64,000 nt of DNA from Lytechinus variegatus (GCF_018143015.1 NC_054748.1:19610725-19674724), one strand, 5' to 3'; shown: positions 49,690 through 60,943, counted from the stretch's first letter. Program-made: numbers and translations. The notes: a model not told the origin generated them from the letters alone.

Positions 49690-51480
49690 AAAAATAAATT
49701 TAATATAGTGATGGACCAAGGATAAGTTCGTCAGACTTCTATGGATGGCAAATATCGACATCCATTGACTCATTACAACTGCGCTTTTACTACACATTTT
49801 GTGCCATTGCCTGTAATACAATAACCTATTCTCCGTAAAGCTATTCTATTTCACATTCGAGTTATTCCATATAATTGCATTTTCAAATTAAATTTATTCG
49901 AATACATCGAAGAAGTGTACTTCACATCGGTTCTATATCAAATACAGGTAAAAAAAACATACACAGTATAAGCATGTTCTATAACGGAGAACGTTGTTTT
50001 TACCAAAAGGATCATGACTTCGCTTCATATCTGCATGACCAATGCATACAATATGCATTACAAGTAAATAGTACAGCATACCGTCTTTAAAATGAATGGT
50101 AAATATTACACTTCCACCATGGTTATTACTAGTTAAATATGAAGTATATGTTTATGAATAGAAAATTATTTGATTTCTCATGATATATCTAATGACATTA
50201 TGTCTAAAATACAAGAACTAGAAATTTCCCCACACAGGATAAACATGATGAAGATGATGCTTGATAATAGCAAAGTTCCAAATAAAAATTGAGATCCATT
50301 GACGTTGCTTTTTATGCATTTTAAGCTATTTTCTTAAATGCCGGCAATATTTGTTTGTTTTGTTTCACATTCAAGTTATCATATATAATTGCATTTTGAA
50401 ATTGAAGCACTTCAAAAAAATATTAAAGAGCAGGAATCAGACCAATTCCATGAAGATGATATTTATATATTTACACAGTGTAATCATGTCTAGATAGAAT
50501 AATAGCATAGAATAACGACATATTACAATTTATGCATAAAATCATAAACAGTATAGCATACACTCATTAATATCAATGGTAAATATCACATTGCCACGAT
50601 AGTCATTGCTAGACAAATATTATATACATGACATGTATGAAGAGAGAAACATTTGGTTTCCCATAAAATATGTGTTTCAAGTTGTGATTGGGTTGTTAAA
50701 TGGTTTTACTTGACTCGAACATCAGAGGCAGAAAGGGGTACTTTATTACTTAGCAAGAGTGCGCCCTCTAACTGAATAAACATTATAGGTTATCAGTTGA
50801 ACAAATCACATAAACAGGATACTGTTACAATATGTATATTTAACATTATGTCTTATATTTTAAGCACGAGAAATTCTCTCACATAGGATACACATGATAA
50901 AGATGATGCTTGATATTAAGTGGAAAGCTGAAAATAGAAATTGAGATTCAATGACTATATGCTGTTTTATGCATTTATCGTGCAATTTTCATAAATAAAA
51001 TAAGTTTTTTTTAAATGTTTCACACTCCGAAAAATATCGAAGAGTGATGATCAGACCATCTCCATGAAGATAATATTTATATATTCACACGTTATAATAA
51101 TGTATTGATTCACAGCATAGATATCTTTCAATTTATGAAAACATACAAGTATACGCGCATGATGAAGATCTCACCACCAATGTTGGCATTACTAGTCAAA
51201 TATTATATACAGTCATGAATATGAATAGAGAATCATATGGTTTGTCATAAAATATTTAACAACACTTTGTCTGATATGCAAGTACTAGAATTTCCCCACA
51301 CAGAGGATAAACATGATAAAAATGATGCTTGATAAATGCAAAGCTGGAAATAAAAAAGATGTAAGCAGCGAAATGCTTTTTATGGGTAAAAAAAGAGAAA
51401 GAAATGATCCAACGATTGTTTTATGTATTTCAACATTATAGCAGCCTACTCTAGCAGAAAATGGCCACTTAGTGGGTATC
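49690..51480. repeat. Degenerate tandem repeats in the TRIM 3' flank, copy 3
   Basis: Same series as copies 1 and 2, with repeat starts near 50095 and 50575 and a last unit near 51170. The preceding 48874-49690 is AT-rich without a gene. Confidence 0.65.
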
Positions 51481-51527
51481 ACCCCCCCCCATCTTCTGCG
51501 ATAACAATTATGATATCATGTCATCAA

Positions 51528-53432
51528 TTATTTTAAGCGGAATATATAGAGTCTATCCCGAGTGCAGAAAGCGATCTCTCCTGATCGGTACTGCTGGAGG
51601 TTACACCAATGTATCCTATGCTTCTTAAACTTGTAATTATTAACAAGGTTTCGAATGTGCCTTAGTTCATTTGTATACTCGTCAATGCTCATCAAACCTT
51701 CAATATGCTTCACCTTGGCTATCAGGATTGTATTCCATTGAGATACAGCAGCGTAAAGGCAACTATCAGGTTTCTTTAATTCATGTTGAACAGCACCCTG
51801 TTTGTCTATCAATATGATAGCATACAATGATAAAATGATCAGAGAACCATGGTAACTAGTGATTTGATATGGTACATACCCGTTGCATGGTATCTCCCTG
51901 ACTGCTTGCCCACCTGCTGTTGAAAATACCTGGATCTTCTCGGCATTCAGGTAGCTCACATAGATCACATCATCAGCATCAACAGTGAGATCAGAAAACC
52001 CACCTCCATCTTTACTTAGAGTCTTAAACATTACATTCAATTGTGTGTACTCTGGTGTGTACAGTGTGATGTTGTGTGAAGTATCCATCACAACACATCG
52101 ACCATCAGAGAGGAACCCTACCGTATTAATCTTAACATCCTTCAGAACTGTCTCCTGAAGCTGACCATCAGTGGAGAAGATTTTCATGCCACCTGTATCA
52201 CATCCTACGGCCATCCTACCGTCTGGTGTACCAACCATGGTATTCATATCTTGAGCTGGCAAAGCAACCTTCTTTACATTATCAATATTATACATAGGCA
52301 AACAAACGTCCTTTTCATTAAATGTTTTATTAGTGGGTAAGGCGACGTTTCTTTCAACTATATTCACAATCTTCCCAAGGCCTAGCTTATCCACTCCAAC
52401 ATTTCTCTTGAACTTGACACTTTTCCCCTTTATGCCCGATTTCTTCGGCTGCTCGTAGTCAGGATCCTTTTGATCAAAGACCTCTCGTAACTCTTCACAC
52501 AGAGTGTCGTGTGCAGCCAAAGTATCCATATCTAATGGAATCTTTATTTTCTTAGTTACCATTTCAGCCATGGTCGCCAACCGATTGATGTGCTTCTGGG
52601 CCGTGGTCTTCATACTTTCCAGTTCTTTCTTTACTCCTTCGGTCGTTTCCTTGACTTCTCTTACTAGACTTTCCCTCTTTACTGTCAACTGCCGGACTGC
52701 ATCATCATATGCTTTATTAATGTCACTTGTACACTGTTTCTTGGCATTGTCAACACTTTTAGTCTGTTCATCTATAAAATCAATGTACTTCTGAAAGCAT
52801 GATTGTTTCTTGTCCACCTTTGATTTAAGTTCTTCCATACCCTTCGTGTGTTTGTCCTCGTAAGCTGTTCCCTCGATGACCTTGTGTCCTTCCCCCGTAT
52901 GTTCCATAACAACACACCTGAAGCATGTGAATCTCCTGCAGCTGGAACAGAAGCAACCCTCGTCTTCTTTTGGATGTTTCCTGCATTTCCGGTATTTACG
53001 GACTGAAACCTTCCCTGATGAGATCTCACTCATGGCAATGACTTCATGATCGATAAAGCCTTTCCATTGAGAGTGCGTATTAAGACAAGAGATGCAGAGA
53101 TAGTTGCCACAGTCTTGGCAGTAGACAGCAGCATGGGATTTGTCATTTGATTTACAATTTGTGCAAATCTGAGGATGGCCCTCCATATCCTCTATCAGAC
53201 TCTTCAAAGCAAGATTTACCTGTAGTTTGCCGACATCTTGGTTTGGGACCTGGGTCACAGCTCTGCAGACAGGGCATCGGATCTGGCAGTTACCGTGACA
53301 CTCTAAGAGGTTGTCCAGGCAAGTCTTGCAGAAAGTGTGAGAACAAGACAGGATCTTGGGATCAGTAAATGTAGAAAGACACACTGGACACTCTGTACTC
53401 TGGGAGATGACAGTCTTTAATGCTTCAGCCAT
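51528..53432 (-). CDS. TRIM-type RING/B-box/coiled-coil/beta-propeller protein, paralogue 3
   Basis: 634 residues in a single exon, with all RING and B-box zinc ligands intact. The start is set at 53432, the same MAEALK start and ACCATGG context as in the other copies. The frame is open further to 53474 only because one T is missing in the 5' leader, and that extension overlaps the presumed splice acceptor. One codon is missing just before the propeller (QDMN against QDIMN), and the C-terminus is two residues longer (..IFRLK). By eye about 11 substitutions fall in the first 390 residues and many more in the propeller, often at the very sites that differ between paralogues 1 and 2. Likely functional. 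Confidence 0.92.
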   Translation of the reverse strand: MAEALKTVISQSTECPVCLSTFTDPKILSCSHTFCKTCLDNLLECHGNCQIRCPVCRAVTQVPNQDVGKLQVNLALKSLIEDMEGHPQICTNCKSNDKSHAAVYCQDCGNYLCISCLNTHSQWKGFIDHEVIAMSEISSGKVSVRKYRKCRKHPKEDEGCFCSSCRRFTCFRCVVMEHTGEGHKVIEGTAYEDKHTKGMEELKSKVDKKQSCFQKYIDFIDEQTKSVDNAKKQCTSDINKAYDDAVRQLTVKRESLVREVKETTEGVKKELESMKTTAQKHINRLATMAEMVTKKIKIPLDMDTLAAHDTLCEELREVFDQKDPDYEQPKKSGIKGKSVKFKRNVGVDKLGLGKIVNIVERNVALPTNKTFNEKDVCLPMYNIDNVKKVALPAQDMNTMVGTPDGRMAVGCDTGGMKIFSTDGQLQETVLKDVKINTVGFLSDGRCVVMDTSHNITLYTPEYTQLNVMFKTLSKDGGGFSDLTVDADDVIYVSYLNAEKIQVFSTAGGQAVREIPCNGYVPYQITSYHGSLIILSLYAIILIDKQGAVQHELKKPDSCLYAAVSQWNTILIAKVKHIEGLMSIDEYTNELRHIRNLVNNYKFKKHRIHWCNLQQYRSGEIAFCTRDRLYIFRLK

Positions 53433-53449
53433 GGTTGGGTTATAGAAGA

Positions 53450-53473
53450 CTGAAAAATAATGATTACAAAACA
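53450..53473 (-). other. Probable 3' splice site upstream of TRIM paralogue 3
   Basis: Same TTATTTTTCAG as in the other copies. This copy shows the uninterrupted site where copy 2 carries the Helentron array. Confidence 0.5.
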
Positions 53474-53529
53474 AGATGAAGAATAATAAACACCATTTGA
53501 CTTACATCACTGAGTAATAAAAGGATCAC

Positions 53530-54314
53530 GTTGGGTTTTGGAATAGGGAAAGGAAGGGGAGGAGCAATTGGAAATTGGGAATGATAAAATGAGGGGGAGA
53601 GGAGAAAGGGGAATGGAAAGAGGAGCTTGGTACGATGGGAATAAATTGGGAAGGTGAAAGGAAAGGAGTGAAAAGAAGAGAATTAGGAATCATATTTGCT
53701 TTAAAAAGAGTATGATTTTTATAAGTTTATTTCCAATTAGTCTAATGCCATTTCGTCCAATTACCAAACTCCTTTACTATCATTTGGTCTAACATAAGCT
53801 AATCCACTATCCACATCGTCTAATTGCAATTTCTTTCACTCACCAGTTTATATATAACGAGTTGGGCTAACAGCAATTAAGTCTGAAATCTAGTTTAACT
53901 GGACTTAGTGTTAATTGGACAAAATAAATTAAAATGAAATGGATATTTATTTAGACCAACTGGTTATGAGACGAAATGGTAATGGACGAACTGGTGATTA
54001 GACGAAGTGATGATTGGACCAAATGGTTTTTAGACGAAATGTTTTTTTTTCTTAAGTTTTTATTGGGTTTTCATAATTTTGTATAACAATTCACTTATAA
54101 TTCATACGAGTAATTTAAAATATAACAGAATAAACAAATAAGAAAAGAAAAACAAGCAGCTTATTAGTTTACACTAGAAGAAGTACAGCTTACATGTATA
54201 AATAATAATAATAATTCCATCTTATTAAGCGCTTTTTCTAAAGTAACAAAAAACAAGCCATATCAATAAGATAATAATTGATAAACATGTAGTAAAAAAA
54301 AGTTATTTTGTCTG
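53530..54314. repeat. Purine-rich patch and decayed inverted-repeat element, copy 3
   Basis: Left and central parts as in copies 1 and 2. The right part is deleted, and the LINE follows after a short inverted patch (54315-54358). Confidence 0.45.
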
Positions 54315-54358
54315 AAAACCATTTGGTCCAATCATCACTTCGTCTAATCACCAGTTCG
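54315..54358. other. 44-bp inverted templated insertion at a deletion junction
   Basis: These 44 bases are the exact reverse complement of 53987-54030 and replace about 380 bp that copy 2 keeps between about 41038 and 41417. This is typical of template switching or polymerase-theta-like repair. Confidence 0.8.
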
Positions 54359-55570
54359 TGTATCGAATTTTAAATTTTTAGGTGTCATTGTAGATAAGCT
54401 TTCTTGGAAGTGTCATATTGACAGTATTTGCAAAACAATTTCTCGTAATATTGGTGTTATGAATAAATTAAGAATGTTCCTCCCGTCAACTTCCTTACTC
54501 ACACTCTACTCTTATAGTATTACCATATCTTCACTACGGTCTGCTTATATGGGGAAACACACATCAAACTTTACTTAACAGGATTTTATTGCTGCAAAAG
54601 AAAGCACTTCGAATTGTTTTTTCTTCTCACGTACGTTCCCACACTGATCCTATTTTTTTCGAAAACAAAATTTTGAAGATCAGTGATCTTTACCTACTCC
54701 AGCTCGGTCAATTCATGTACCAATACAATAATATGCTTCCTTTTATTTTTCATGACATGTTCTTAAAAAAAACAGCGCCTCACACAATTACCCTACTAGA
54801 GGTCGCGACGACCTTCATTTGCCCATGCTTAGAACGCTGTTCGCCCAAAACACATTTATATATAGGGGCCCAAAATTTTGGAACTCTCTTCACCCAGATA
54901 TCCAGTTTTCCCCTTCTCTTAATTCATTTAAAAGAAAATTAAAATTTATTTTGTTGCAATCTTACAAAACTTCACATTGATTCCTTTTCCTCTATAATCT
55001 ATTTGTTTATTTATTGTTTACCTATTTACAGGTTGCCCTCGGTGTTGGTGTCAGATTGATCACACTCCCCTCCCCTCTTTCTCTTTCCCTCTCCTATCTT
55101 TAACTCTCTCTTTCTGCATTTATCCCTTCTTCGGTTTTCGCAGTTTGTGCAGCAATGTTTGTTTAATTTTACTCTTGTTTTGTGTGTTTTATTTTTGTTT
55201 TTGTGTCTTCATGTCTTTTCTTTGTCTTTTGTCTCTGCTCATCTTTTAATTTTAATTTCCTTTATTGTAATCATTGTTTATATCTTTATTTGATTATCTA
55301 TTTTGTATTGCCGCTCGTTTTTGGCCCATATGCTTTTAAGTGTTATACTTTTTTCCGTCTGGAGTGGTCCACACTTTACAAGCTTTGCTTTTCAGTGGAC
55401 CACTCCGTTTTTCCAACATTTTTGGTATATTATCTTCTGTATCAGGTGCATATTCTTTATATTTGGTTTATTTGAATATTTATGTCATTTGTATTTCCTG
55501 ATGTTATATTTTATTTATTGTAATCATTGCTTCTTCATTTTGTTGGAAAAATTGAATAAATGAAATGAAA
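54359..55570 (+). mobile_element. LINE 3' fragment, copy 3
   Basis: It starts at 'tgtatcgaatttt', inside the RT region, and is shorter than in copies 1 and 2. It includes 54589-54942 (frame with 'LQKKALRIV' and downstream part, frameshifted near an A-run), the 3' UTR with its hairpin at 55362-55405, and a shorter TGAAATGAAA tail near 55570. Confidence 0.75.
55362..55405 (+). other. LINE 3'-UTR stem-loop, copy 3
   Basis: Perfect 11-bp stem as in the other copies. Confidence 0.6.
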
Positions 55571-56220
55571 TTATACGAATAGGCAATTTACCTTTTCATT
55601 TTTCACATTACTTCCGGGTTGGAAAATAAGTCTGATCACCCCTAAAGAACGATCTTGATGTATATAATTTGATTGTTTCGATTCTGTCTGTCCAAAGATA
55701 GTGATGTTACAATTTCTCACTGGAAACAATCGCTTATTTATTGAAGAAAAATGGCAATCCAGTAATATTAAAGATACAATCATTAAACAAGCCATATCAA
55801 TCAGTGTGATTTCATATTCGACACGTTTCTGATACATATGGCATTTGAATGTGTAAAATATATACATAATATCTTTGGAAAATACATGAATTATTCAATA
55901 TACTTACATCAAACTGCTTATGTCCATTATAAACGATATATTTCTCAATTCGATCGAAGCAATAATATTATACGGGTCTGGTAGTAGCAGTATTATATAT
56001 TTTGGCTACATCAATTCATAATGGTGGTGCGTAGTGAATCGTGTGCAAATTTACACTTGTTTACGAATTCGAGTTCAATATCAAACTATTTTTAGTGATT
56101 GGGAATTCCCAGTAACCTTTGACATGTTTCAAATGTGCATTCATGTACTTCAATTCAGCGTAACGGTTGATTCACGGGTTTTCTTTTTACCTGATTGAAA
56201 ATAATCGAAATGTTTGAAGT
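55571..56220. other. AT-rich spacer, copy 3
   Basis: Equivalent of 7676-8340. The minus-strand frame of copies 1 and 2 is altered here, which argues against coding. Confidence 0.4.
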
Positions 56221-56350
56221 ATATTATTGACTTGTTTAGAGAGAAAAATGAAAAGAACGAAAAAAAAGATAGAGAGAGAAGAAGATAAAGAAAGAAATGG
56301 TAGGAAGGAAAGTGAGAAATAATGAATGAAATGGTAGGAATGAAAAGGGG
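56221..56350. repeat. Shortened polypurine tract, copy 3
   Basis: Only about 130 bp of A/G-rich sequence, against 650-670 bp in copies 1 and 2. Confidence 0.6.
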
Positions 56351-56779
56351 GCTTGGTGTAAAAATGACAGAGGTATCCAGTCTTAAACCCCCATGTCGAA
56401 AAATCCAAAAGCCCCTCCATGTACAGTAGATTAAATAAGAAAGGTTCTGAGAAGAAAAAAAATTATAATGTTGGACTAAGGGAAATGGTATTTTAAATCA
56501 TACATGTACTTCAGATCTTCTGCACGAAATTGATAGCACTTCAGTTGGTATTTTCTTATTTTTTTCCTGGACTTACTAGTCAGTCAGCCCCCCCCCCCCC
56601 CTGACGAGTCACAGCTGACCAATTTTTTTTTTCTTTTTTTGCTTGTCAATTTTTTTTCCGGTGCGAAATGTCCTTTATTTCCTGTTGAGGACCTTTTTTA
56701 TTTTTTTTTGCTTGTTAATTTTTTGGCGGACGATTTTGCCCCCCCCCTCCCTGTGGAAAATCCTAGGACCTACGCTACT
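56351..56779. other. Unassigned stretch with C-runs, possible hAT remnant end
   Basis: Not present in copies 1 and 2. It ends with 'cctaggacctacgctactg', the complement of a CAGTAGCGTAGG end of the kind seen in hAT-like elements, but no partner end or TSD was found. C-runs occur near 56588-56601 and 56741-56749. Confidence 0.3.
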
Positions 56780-57198
56780 GCATTGTTGTAAGCATTATAC
56801 AATGTAAATATTATGGTAGAGAAAGCGTGACTAACCAAGTCCTCTTCTTGACATTCATGCATGTTGTCAACCAATAAAATATTCCAATGTAATAAATCCA
56901 ATATAGACATGTCATATATAATGTCACTAATTCTAAAAAAAACACGTTTTTAGTAATGAGTAAGTTGTGTTTTTATATCAGCTAAAACGTGTCCGGTAGC
57001 GTAATTTGCGTTCATGTGAACCAACAGAATGGGGTGCAACTGCAAGTAGGCCTTTGGGGATCTGGCCGGCCGTTACGAGGCCGTGGGTATGCAACCTCCT
57101 TTTTACTTTTCGTTCTGTTTTTAAGCATTTCTCTCATAACCTTTTCTGTAGGTTGCCCAAAATATGGGCCTGGGCCCTTCCCGTTGGATCCGCCCCTG
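56780..57198. mobile_element. Right part of the hAT-like element, copy 3
   Basis: It aligns with the right portion of 9083-10433, with a large internal gap, and ends GGATCCGCCCCTG at 57198. The left end is missing. Confidence 0.55.
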
Positions 57199-57352
57199 AT
57201 CAACTGATGACTACAACATATTTCAAAGTGGGTGATACTCCAGAATTCGAACAAAATAATAAGGGAAAATTAAACAAAGAACATACTGGAAATCTCATCA
57301 AAAACGTACAAGGACAAACAACGTTAATATGATGTTTTGGATTCCGCAGTAT

Positions 57353-57745
57353 TTGTTCTTTTTTATTTTATTATATGAAATTAGGTTTATTCAATTTTTT
57401 CCTCCACGAACTAGAAAAACTGGATTGACAACTGATTTAGTGCATTAGATATTTATTGCTGCAACTTATTTCATTAAAAAGGGACATATTATTCACAAAA
57501 ATATGAAATAATGAAAAATTATGATGATTTTATGTAATAACAAAAGGAAATAGAAAGTGGGGATGTGACATCATCAGCCCACCTAATAAATATTCATGAC
57601 GACTGTTTTCACAAAATATTGCAAAACTTTAAACTTCAATAACTTTTATTATTTGTAATCCGATTTTGATGAAATTTCGGCATTTATCTCAGTGAATTCT
57701 ACTCTATGTATCAAGATATAAACATTTCCAGCCCGGGCCATTTCT
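57353..57745. mobile_element. Truncated TTAA-type MITE at the duplicon edge
   Basis: The right inverted repeat ends 'cccgggccatttc' before TTAA (57746-57749). Most of the interior matches, in part in inverted orientation, the full element at 61157-61738. The left inverted repeat is missing where the duplicon ends. Confidence 0.65.
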
Positions 57746-57749
57746 TTAA

Positions 57750-58085
57750 TAATGTACATTTTTCAATCATAAGTGCCTACCACTAAAAAAATAATATGAA
57801 TGGCTAATGATACATAATCATTGAAGCTACTACAGTAATGATTGGACGCCTATTCTTACAAGTAAATTTTTTTTTTACATTTTGTACGAAAGTTTTCATA
57901 CTGACTGAACTGCATGTATTAAATGTGATCATGCCCCAAACTGTAATTGATTATATCGAATTGTTTTCAGTCTGATTTCCAAACATTATCAAGATATACA
58001 TTCCCAATATCAAAATAAAGTTTTCTGGACTTTTGAGGGAAAACTGTAACTAAATACGACAAAAACAAAACAAAGAGAAAACATC
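57750..58085. other. AT-rich stretch, nothing recognised
   Basis: No frame, repeat or signal that I can support. Confidence 0.4.
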
Positions 58086-58087
58086 CG

Positions 58088-58126
58088 CATTAATAATAAT
58101 AATTACAAAAATAATTAATGATAATG

Positions 58127-58157
<31 letters not shown>

Positions 58158-58196
58158 TAATAATAATAATAATAATAATGATGATGATGATGATGA
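58088..58196. repeat. AAT/ATG microsatellite
   Basis: Runs of 'aataataat' with interspersed 'gat', ending in (atg)n. The frames on both strands that cross it are composition artefacts. Confidence 0.9.
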
Positions 58197-58612
58197 ATGA
58201 TAATACTCGAAGATGCTTTCCCCCCCCACATGGTCCAAAAAAAGCTCACAATTTCCGTTTAACCAATTCATGCAAAAAAAATCAGAATTACATATTAAAT
58301 GAAGGCAGTTGCCTAAAACAAAAAGTTTTAAGGGACTTGATAAATAACTCAATTGTTCGTATAAATCATAAAACCCATTCCAAAGCTTGGGCGCGGGGTG
58401 TAAATTACAGGATATAAACTTTTTTAGCTTTTTCTTATCCCTATCCCCCTTATCCCATCCTTAAATTTGTAAGATGAATGTTCAAGAGTTCTTCGAAAGG
58501 CAAACAAAAATAACATGATAAAGGGCACTAGATATGTTTGCTTTGAATATTTAAATTTTCACAGAAAATCGCTAATTGAAAAACGGATCAAACGGCTGCT
58601 AAACATATTTAG
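58197..58612. other. AT-rich stretch, nothing recognised
   Basis: No supported gene or repeat. Confidence 0.4.
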
Positions 58613-59203
58613 AGGTCAAGTCCACTGATTTGAATGAATAGAGAAAAATCAAACTAGCATAACGCTGAAAATTTAATCAAAATCGGATGTAAAATAAGAA
58701 AGTTATGACATTTTAAAGTTTCGCTTATTTTTCACAAAACAGTGATATGCACAACTAGGTGGGTCAGTCGATGATGTCCATCACTCACTATTTCTTTTGT
58801 TTTTTATTGTTTGAATTATTCAATATTTCATTTTTTATGGATTCGAAAATAATAACCAACTTGACTGAATCATATAGTATTAAATAATGCTAATTTCACA
58901 TGATCATGGAGGAATTAATCATTGTTTCACTTGACAATGAGGAGAAAATTAGAATATTTCAGATTTGACATAATAAAATAGAAAGGAAATAGTGAGTGGA
59001 TGACGTCATAGTCTCCTTATTTGCATACCAGCCAGGATGTGCATATAACTGTTTTGTGAAATTAAGCGAAACTTTAAAATGTCATAACTTTCTTATTTTA
59101 CATCCGATTTTGATGAAATTTTCAGTGTTAATCTTGTTGGATTTTTCTCTTTTTATTCAAATCAACTTTTTGTTGGGGTTTTTTGTTGGGGTAGACTTGT
59201 CCT
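58613..59203. mobile_element. 591-bp TTAA-type MITE with long inverted repeats
   Basis: Inverted repeats of about 150-200 bp start AGG(T/A)CAAGTC. TTAA is intact on the right (59204-59207) and decayed to TTAG on the left. It shares 'cataactttcttattttac' and 'catccgattttgatgaaatt' with the other MITEs here. TTAA targets point to a Kolobok- or piggyBac-like origin. Confidence 0.75.
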
Positions 59204-59302
59204 TTAAGATGAAAACGTTCAATGATGATAATAACAATATGCAACATCTATTACGACGTATCTAAGTGCTGCATTCTATTATCTAGTTTTTTTCCACAAT
59301 GG

Positions 59303-59805
59303 TGACCCTTTACCAAAGATTAAATACCCGGGGGTTGCCACATCCATTCACGAGTGGATACAATGTGCGGCAAAGGGGTCTCGAAAAGTACCCTAAACAC
59401 GTAATTTCTATATTCTGAAAATGCACCCCTTAACAAGTATTGGCGTGTGAAACCCTACCCTTAAAAAGTATTGGGAACAAAACGATATACTCTTGGCAAA
59501 TATTCCCTGAAATGAACCCCTTAACAAGTACAGCTTCTACACCTCGCGCAAATCGGACTCTAAACACGAAGTGTTGGGGCAAAAAGGACATCCTTTATAA
59601 TACATTTTAATTTTGTTTCATCATCCCCGCAAAGGCGACCCTAAACACGTAATTTTCCTAGTGAAATAGATACCTTTTTTCATTATTTTGGTGTTTTGAC
59701 ACCCTTATCACGTTACGTACGTAACGTGCCCTATCGTGAAAAAGACATACTTTTTATGTGTTTTTTGGTCGCGCATGGTATCCACTCGTCAATGTAAGTG
59801 ACCCT
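59303..59805. mobile_element. Inverted-repeat element with 'accctaaacacgta' motifs
   Basis: The left part 'cacgagtggatacaatgtgcgg' type and the right part 'gcgcatggtatccactcg' are inverted. The interior repeats 'accctaaacacgtaat' and 'accccttaacaagtat'. Exact ends and family are unknown. Confidence 0.5.
59709..59728. other. 20-bp perfect palindrome
   Basis: Centred on CGTACG, with arms CACGTTACGT/ACGTAACGTG, inside the inverted-repeat element. Confidence 0.85.
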
Positions 59806-59885
59806 TTGCCAAAGATAAAACATGCTTTAACCACGCTGCTTCTCCAATATTCCCATCTGTAAAACTTATATATTATAATAGTTAA

Positions 59886-60367
59886 AGGGGAAGTTCACCC
59901 TGAAGAAAAGTTTGGTGTCAAAATACCAGAAAAAAATGATTGAAGATATTGATGTCGGGTTGGAGGAAAATCCTTCAAAGATTAAGAAAGATATTAGAAT
60001 TTGAAGTTTTTGAATTGTGACGTCATATACAAGCAGCTGCCCCATATGTTATGTAATATAAATTGCATAATATTGTTTCAATGGGTCATGGTGACTTATT
60101 TTTTCCTTTCCCTTTCTTTTTAAGGAGAGGGAGTAAAACAACTTGTCTGTTGATTTACAGAAGGTATAACAAAACGCATTTTCTTTCATTATTTCAAAAG
60201 ACATTTTACTGAATTTTCATTACATGATATATTGGGAAGCTGCTCAGAATAAAAAGAATATAAATTCTAATAAAGTTTTTAATCTTTGAACGATATTCCT
60301 CAAGCATTCATCGATATCTTATGTTTTTTCTGCTATTTTTACAATAAACTTCTTGTCAGGGTGACCT
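59886..60367. mobile_element. 482-bp TTAA-type MITE
   Basis: TTAA at 59882-59885. The left end is AAGGGGAAGTTCACCCTGA; the right end, complemented, is AAGGTCACCCTGACAAG. A second block of inverted similarity ('cctt/aaag.atta', 'gatattgatgtcgg' against 'catcgatatctta') confirms the symmetry. Confidence 0.65.
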
Positions 60368-60943
60368 TTGTCTTTCATCACAGTGAATAATATTCCTTAG
60401 CACATAACACATGCACTGGAAAAATTCAAATCAAAGTAAAATAATATCAAATCAGAAATCATCAAATAGACACATCGAGATCTTGATTAAACTAATTTTA
60501 TTAGATTGCAGCATCCCGCAAATTATATGAAATCAATAATTTCACTATTTGTGAAAAAAAAATTATAAACCTGAAATCAAGAAAATTAAAAGGCTTTTGC
60601 TAGTCTGCATGCACAGACCTTTAGTTTTTGCAATTCACACACTCAGTGCATATTAAAGTCAGAGTCTGAAGTAGTAAGACTAGATTCACTATGTACTGTA
60701 GCTGCCTCTACTTAATTAACAGAGTTTGGTGTTAGTCTACACTCTAGACATGGTTTAATTGTTTAAAGTTGAAAATTTGAGTCTGTGCTCACAGACTAGC
60801 CTTCTGCAGCCTCCATCTGGAATGAATAAGTTGGTACATGTTTACTGTTTCCTATGAATAATAACACAAGATCTAGTCAAATAAGTATCCAAACCATGTG
60901 ATGTATTGTATACCTCTAAGTTCTATTTCTTGAAAGGTGACCA
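60368..60943. other. AT-rich stretch, nothing recognised
   Basis: No supported gene. There are two occurrences of an 'agtctg..ctcacagact'-type motif near 60600-60800, but nothing assignable. Confidence 0.4.

Larger units (their letters stand above)
47396..57350. repeat. TRIM duplicon, copy 3 (register)
   Basis: Third copy. It has a private 1.2-kb insertion (47670-48868), a deletion with an inverted templated patch in the LINE region (54315-54358), a shortened polypurine tract and only the right part of the hAT-like element. Similarity to copies 1 and 2 stops near 57350, where a truncated TTAA-type MITE begins. Confidence 0.88.

Noticed and set aside
53433-53474. 14-residue N-terminal extension of TRIM paralogue 3
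   Set aside because: It is caused by one missing T in the leader, overlaps the presumed splice acceptor, and is absent in the other two copies.
58050-58417. Frames of about 100 codons on both strands at the AAT/ATG microsatellite
   Set aside because: Low-complexity I/M or S/L strings from the microsatellite.
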